Source: Aliiruegeria haliotis
GTDB taxonomy: Bacteria > Pseudomonadota > Alphaproteobacteria > Rhodobacterales > Rhodobacteraceae
Assembly (NCBI RefSeq): GCF_003003255.1
Contig: NZ_PVTD01000004.1
Coordinates: 296,438-360,437 of the forward strand
Direction: 5' to 3'
Length of the DNA stretch: 64,000 nt
The notes under the pieces are model-generated. The model was not told the DNA's origin and made no database searches. It saw nothing but the letters and a program-made list of their open reading frames with translations. Of the stretch, positions 60,346 through 64,000 are shown in pieces (position 1 is the first letter of the stretch; each line of letters opens with the position of its first letter). The position numbers and the translations under genes were made by a program.

Positions 60346-62706
60346 ATGAGTGACGGAATTGGAGCGCGCGTAAAGCGCAAGGAAGACAAGCGGTTCATCA
60401 CCGGCAAGGGCAAGTACACGGACGACATCCGGGTCGACAACCAGGCCTACGCGGCCTTTGTCCGCTCGACGCATGCCCATGCGCGGGTGGTCAACCTCGA
60501 CACATCCGCCGCCGAAGCGATGGACGGTGTGATCGCGGTACTGAACGGCCACCAGCTGACCGGCGACGGGATCGGCAACATCATCTGCGGATGGGCGATC
60601 AACAGCAAGGACGGCAGCCCGATGAACATGGGGGCCTGGTCGGCGCTGGCGACCGAAATGGTCCGCTATGTCGGCGACGCGGTCGCCGTGGTCATCGCGG
60701 ACACGCAGGCGCAGGCCCGGCTTGCCGCGGAAGCTGTCGAGGTTGAGTACGAGGAGCTTCCGGTCGTTGTCACGACGCCCGATGCCCTTGCCGACGGCGC
60801 GCCGCAGATCCACGAGAACGCTCCCGGAAACCTGATCTACGACTGGGAGATCGGTGACCAGGCGGCCACCGATACAGCCATTGCCGGCGCGAGCCACGTG
60901 ACGGAGATGGAGATCACCAACAACCGGCTTTCGCCGAACCCGATGGAGCCACGCTCCGCCGTGGCGATCTATGATGAGGGCGAAGATCACTACACGCTCT
61001 ACACCACCAGCCAGAACCCGCATGTGGCCCGCCTGGTGCTGTCGGCCTTCTACAACGTCGCGCCGGAACACAAGCTGCGCGTGATCGCACCGGATGTTGG
61101 CGGCGGTTTCGGCTCCAAGATCTACATCTACCCCGAGGAAATCACCTGCCTCTGGGCTTCGATGAAGACGGGCCGATCCGTGAAGTGGACCTCGGACCGC
61201 TCCGAGGCGTTCATCACGGATGCGCATGGCCGCGACCACATCTCGACCGCGAAGATGGGCTTCGATGCCGCCGGGCGTATCCTCGGCCTGAAGGTCGACA
61301 CGATCGCCAACTTCGGCGCCTACATGTCGCTCTTCTCCAGCGCCGTGCCGACCTATCTCTATGCCACGCTGCTCTCGGGCCAGTACAATATCTCCAACAT
61401 CCATGCCAACGTGCGCGCGGTCTACACCAACACCGTGCCGGTCGACGCCTATCGCGGCGCCGGCCGCCCGGAAGCGTGCTATCTCGTGGAACGCATGATG
61501 GAGACCGCGGCGCGGGAAATGGGCATGGACCCGGCAGAGCTGCGCCGGATCAACTTCATCCAGGAATTCCCGCACGAGACCCCGGTCATCATGACCTATG
61601 ACACGGGTGATTTCGACGGCAACATGGACAAGGCACAGGCCGCGGCCGACGTGGCGGGCTTCGCCGCGCGCAAGGCCGAGGCAGCAGCACGCGGCAAGCT
61701 GCGCGGCATCGGGTACTCGGCCTATATCGAGGCCTGCGGGATCGCCCCATCGGCAGCGGTCGGATCGCTTGGCGCCGGCGTTGGCCTGTGGGAATCGGCG
61801 GAAGTCCGTGTGAACCCTGTCGGCACTGTGGAGATCCTCACTGGCTCCCACAGCCATGGGCAGGGGCACGAAACGACATTCGCCCAGATCGTCGCCGAAC
61901 GCTTCGGCATCCCGATCGACAATGTGCAGGTCGTACATGGCGACACCGACAAGGTTCAGTTCGGCATGGGTACCTATGGCTCCCGCTCCGGCGCGGTTGG
62001 CATGTCCGCCATCGTCAAGGCGATGGACAAGGTCGAAGCCAAGGTGAAGAAAATCGCAGCCCACACGCTTGAAGCCTCCGAGGATGACATCGTCATCGAG
62101 GGTGGCGAAGTGAAGGTCGCGGGCACGGACAAATCCATGGCCTGGCACGAGGTCGGGCTTGCCGCCTACCTCGCCCACAATCTGCCGGAGGGCATGGAGC
62201 CCGGCCTCAAGGAGGGTGCGTTCTACGATCCGGTGAACTTCACCTTCCCCGCTGGCGTCTATATCGCCGAGGTCGAGGTCGATCCCGAGACCGGCGTCAC
62301 CGACATCGTCCAGTTCACGGCGGCAGACGACTTTGGCACCATCATCAACCCTATGATCGTCGAAGGTCAGGTGCACGGAGGCATCGCCCAGGGCGTTGGC
62401 CAGGCGATGCTGGAGCATGCGGTCTATGACGAGGATGGCCAGCTTCTGAGCGGCTCCTACATGGACTATTGCATGCCCCGCGCGGATGACCTGCCGAGCT
62501 ACACGCTCGATCACAACACCACGGTCTGCCCGAACAACCCGCTCGGGATGAAGGGCTGCGGTGAGGCCGGTGCCATCGGAACGCCGCCCGCGATCATCAA
62601 TGCGATCACTGACGCCATCGGCAACAACGATCTCGCCATGCCCGCAACCCCGCAGACCGTCTGGCGCGCCATTCAGGCTGCCAAGGCGCCTCTGGCGGCC
62701 GAGTAA
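60346..62706 (+). CDS. coxL: Form II CoxL-like molybdopterin large subunit
   Basis: A 786-residue molybdenum-hydroxylase catalytic subunit. It begins [22 protein letters not shown], with the cofactor contacts [15 protein letters not shown] and [11 protein letters not shown], and [18 protein letters not shown] carrying the catalytic Glu near the end. The active-site loop is AYRGAGR at residues 368-374, the form II signature, in place of the AYXCSFR loop of proven CO dehydrogenases, and no Cu-binding Cys is present. A CO-oxidising role is therefore doubtful, and another small aromatic, aldehyde or N-heterocycle is likely. Regulation is not visible. Confidence 0.95.
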   Translation: MSDGIGARVKRKEDKRFITGKGKYTDDIRVDNQAYAAFVRSTHAHARVVNLDTSAAEAMDGVIAVLNGHQLTGDGIGNIICGWAINSKDGSPMNMGAWSALATEMVRYVGDAVAVVIADTQAQARLAAEAVEVEYEELPVVVTTPDALADGAPQIHENAPGNLIYDWEIGDQAATDTAIAGASHVTEMEITNNRLSPNPMEPRSAVAIYDEGEDHYTLYTTSQNPHVARLVLSAFYNVAPEHKLRVIAPDVGGGFGSKIYIYPEEITCLWASMKTGRSVKWTSDRSEAFITDAHGRDHISTAKMGFDAAGRILGLKVDTIANFGAYMSLFSSAVPTYLYATLLSGQYNISNIHANVRAVYTNTVPVDAYRGAGRPEACYLVERMMETAAREMGMDPAELRRINFIQEFPHETPVIMTYDTGDFDGNMDKAQAAADVAGFAARKAEAAARGKLRGIGYSAYIEACGIAPSAAVGSLGAGVGLWESAEVRVNPVGTVEILTGSHSHGQGHETTFAQIVAERFGIPIDNVQVVHGDTDKVQFGMGTYGSRSGAVGMSAIVKAMDKVEAKVKKIAAHTLEASEDDIVIEGGEVKVAGTDKSMAWHEVGLAAYLAHNLPEGMEPGLKEGAFYDPVNFTFPAGVYIAEVEVDPETGVTDIVQFTAADDFGTIINPMIVEGQVHGGIAQGVGQAMLEHAVYDEDGQLLSGSYMDYCMPRADDLPSYTLDHNTTVCPNNPLGMKGCGEAGAIGTPPAIINAITDAIGNNDLAMPATPQTVWRAIQAAKAPLAAE

Positions 62707-62718
62707 GGGAGGACACCC

Positions 62719-63516
62719 ATGTATCCCACGACCTACCACAAGCCTGAAACGCTCGAAGCCGCCTCGGCCACGCTTGGCGACGCGGAAGAAGCGAAGATCC
62801 TCGCCGGGGGCCACACGCTGCTGCCGACGATGAAGAACCACCTCGCCGCACCGACGGACCTCGTGGACATTCGCGGCATTGCAGCGCTCAACGGGATTTC
62901 CGAGGACGGCGGCACGCTCACCATTGGTGCCACCACAACCCACGCGGAGGTCTCGAACTCTCCGGTGGTTGCATCGGCCTGCCCGGCGCTGGCCTGCCTT
63001 GCCGGCGGCATCGGCGACCCCGCCGTTCGCCACGTCGGTACCATCGGCGGATCGGTGGCCAACAACGACCCGGCCGCTGACTACCCGGCCGCAGTGCTCG
63101 GCCTCGGCGCAACGGTGGTGACCAACCGGCGGGACATTGCCGCGGAGGACTTCTTTGACGGAATGTTCGCAACCGTCCTCGAAGAGGGAGAGATCATCAC
63201 CTCGGTAAGGTTCCCCAAGTGCGATCTGGCCGGTTATTCGAAGTTCCCCAACCCGGCCTCGCGCTACGCGATGGTTGGCGTCTTCGTGGCGAAATCCGGC
63301 GGTAGCGTTCGCGTCGCCGTCACCGGTGCGGGCGAAGACGGAGTCTTCCGCCACGAGGGCCTGGAGGCCGCACTCTCGGCCAACTTCTCCCCCGATGCAG
63401 TCGACGGGGTCGCTATCAGCAGCGACGGCCTGCTCTCAGACCTTCACGGCGACGCCGACTATCGGGCGAACCTGATCCGTGTCATGGCGAAACGGGCGGT
63501 TTCAGCCGTCGCCTGA
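62719..63516 (+). CDS. coxM: Mo-hydroxylase FAD-binding medium subunit, CoxM-like
   Basis: A 265-residue FAD subunit. FAD contacts are ILAGGHTLLP near residue 27-36 and HVGTIGGSVANNDPAADYP near 105-125, both standard for the family. The C-terminal CO_deh_flav-like domain (RYAMVGVFVAKSGGSVRVAVTGAG) is complete. It is 12 bp after the coxL stop and completes the S-L-M operon, with a terminator about 30 bp downstream. Confidence 0.95.
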   Translation: MYPTTYHKPETLEAASATLGDAEEAKILAGGHTLLPTMKNHLAAPTDLVDIRGIAALNGISEDGGTLTIGATTTHAEVSNSPVVASACPALACLAGGIGDPAVRHVGTIGGSVANNDPAADYPAAVLGLGATVVTNRRDIAAEDFFDGMFATVLEEGEIITSVRFPKCDLAGYSKFPNPASRYAMVGVFVAKSGGSVRVAVTGAGEDGVFRHEGLEAALSANFSPDAVDGVAISSDGLLSDLHGDADYRANLIRVMAKRAVSAVA

Positions 63517-63541
63517 CCGCGGTTCCGCGCATATTTTGCAA

Positions 63542-63583
63542 AGAAAACGGCGGCCGGCTTCAGACACGAGGCCGGCCGTTTTC
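63542..63583 (+). terminator. Terminator of the coxGSLM operon
   Basis: AAAACGG pairs with CCGTTTT at the base and GGC CGGCC-type inner arms close the hairpin, with a small bulge (63544-63559 with 63570-63583). A TTTTC tract lies in the 3' arm, about 25 bp after coxM. Confidence 0.75.
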
Positions 63584-63860
63584 ATTGCCAACCCCCGGCT
63601 GAACCTCGGTGGTCCGCACGACGGAGCAAACCGCGCAGCAGGCAGGGCGACACGGAAACACGGTCGCCCGGGTCTTCGTTCGGACGAATGCGCCACATCC
63701 GAGCAACACACCCGTCGTCCGGTCCGGTGATGGAGCCAGCCCCACACTGCAAGCCGCGCAGAGCCGATGATTGTGGGCCCGGTCGCGACCCGCTTTCGGT
63801 GCAAGACAGCGGCGGGATGGTCCTTCGCCCCCTCACCGCGTGGCATCGCCCGAACCGGCA
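63584..63860. other. Intergenic interval between cox and tuf terminators
   Basis: About 277 bp. No gene is seen, and specifically no tRNA-Trp could be found on the minus strand, where some alphaproteobacteria have one after tuf. Confidence 0.5.
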
Positions 63861-63893
63861 AAGAAAGAGGGCCGCCCCCGGGGGGACGGCCCT
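63861..63893 (-). terminator. Rho-independent terminator of tuf
   Basis: On the minus strand AGGGCCG (63887-63893 complement) pairs with CGGCCCT (63868-63874 complement) around a C/G-rich inner stem, and is followed by CTTTCTTTG. It lies 24 bp after the tuf stop. Confidence 0.85.
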
Positions 63894-63916
63894 GCTCAAT
63901 TCCTGTCGATCTTCGA

Positions 63917-64000
63917 TTACTCGATGATCTTGGAGACGACGCCGGCGCCGACGGTGCGGCCGCCTTCACGGATGGCGAAGCGGAGCTTTTCTTCCATGGC
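63917..64000 (-). CDS. tuf: Elongation factor Tu, C-terminal end only (cut by window)
   Basis: The last 27 codons and stop TAA. The translated end [20 protein letters not shown] is the near-invariant C-terminus of bacterial EF-Tu domain 3, so the identification is secure despite the small piece. The gene runs leftward from beyond the right edge. Only the end is visible, so copy number and neighbours upstream cannot be judged. Confidence 0.96.
   Translation of the reverse strand, partial: AMEEKLRFAIREGGRTVGAGVVSKIIE

Noticed and set aside
60346..62706. Carbon monoxide dehydrogenase (form I) assignment for coxL
   Set aside because: The active-site loop is AYRGAGR, the form II type. The Cys-containing AYXCSFR loop needed for the Cu-Mo site is absent.
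63584..63916. tRNA-Trp downstream of tuf
   Set aside because: Looked for because it occurs after tuf in some relatives; no cloverleaf or CCA anticodon arm was found on either strand.

Overview
The window is chromosomal DNA from a GC-rich alphaproteobacterium, most likely a marine-type member of the Rhodobacteraceae (Rhodobacterales). This placement rests on protein character and gene content: a class II (plant-type) glutamate-cysteine ligase, an alphaproteobacterial ubiA/rsmE neighbourhood, many solute ABC transporters, methylamine-type FAD oxidoreductases, and a carnitine dehydrogenase fused to a thioesterase. The genus cannot be told from sequence reading alone. The DNA is densely coded. 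I saw no insertion sequence, prophage, CRISPR array, tRNA or rRNA. Both ends cut genes: a nucleoside-type ABC ATPase on the left and the last 27 codons of EF-Tu on the right.

Layout. 1-4.5 kb: a BMP-type (purine nucleoside-like) ABC transporter ending in a clear terminator. 4.6-8.2 kb: small and miscellaneous genes (a hypothetical protein, a D-amino-acid-oxidase-family enzyme, an AhpD-like protein, a GH25 lysozyme lipoprotein). 8.1-10.6 kb: a dimethylglycine/sarcosine dehydrogenase-type enzyme coupled to a small membrane protein. 10.8-25.5 kb: mostly housekeeping genes (panC, gshA, rsmE, ubiA, an OmpA-domain protein, moaE/moaD/pgsA/uvrC, a pteridine-reductase-like SDR, a Na/Ca antiporter, an S49 peptidase). 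Between uvrC and the SDR gene lies an AT-rich interval with a perfect DnaA box.

25.6-34.4 kb: a seven-gene LacI-controlled operon with a binding protein, two permeases, a GH63-like hydrolase, an ATPase and a glycerate 2-kinase. A glycosidase plus a glycerate kinase behind a sugar-type ABC transporter points to uptake and breakdown of glucosylglycerate or mannosylglycerate. 34.6-41.2 kb: envelope and small membrane genes, tryptophan 2,3-dioxygenase, a P-loop kinase and a divergent tryptophan-dioxygenase-superfamily protein.

41.5-49.1 kb: a carnitine / gamma-butyrobetaine catabolic locus with a CdhR-like regulator. It encodes a CoA ligase, an acyl-CoA dehydrogenase, a CaiD-like hydratase, a carnitine dehydrogenase-thioesterase fusion and a dehydrocarnitine-cleaving BKACE enzyme, giving glycine betaine. 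The dimethylglycine-type dehydrogenase at 8-10.6 kb could act further down the same methyl-amine route. 49.8-55.2 kb: an arginine transaminase pathway locus (AruH- and AruI-like) with an ABC binding protein and permease and a TetR regulator with a good operator. 55.3-63.6 kb: a form II CO-dehydrogenase-like molybdenum hydroxylase cluster (mocA-like, xdhC/coxF-like, coxD, coxE, coxG, coxS, coxL, coxM). Its large subunit has the AYRGAGR loop rather than the true CO dehydrogenase loop, so its substrate is open.

The most interesting material is the putative glycosylglycerate operon with its unusual permeases, the complete gamma-butyrobetaine-to-betaine gene set with an NDP-forming type ligase, the divergent heme-dioxygenase relative next to the kynA region, and the form II Cox cluster.
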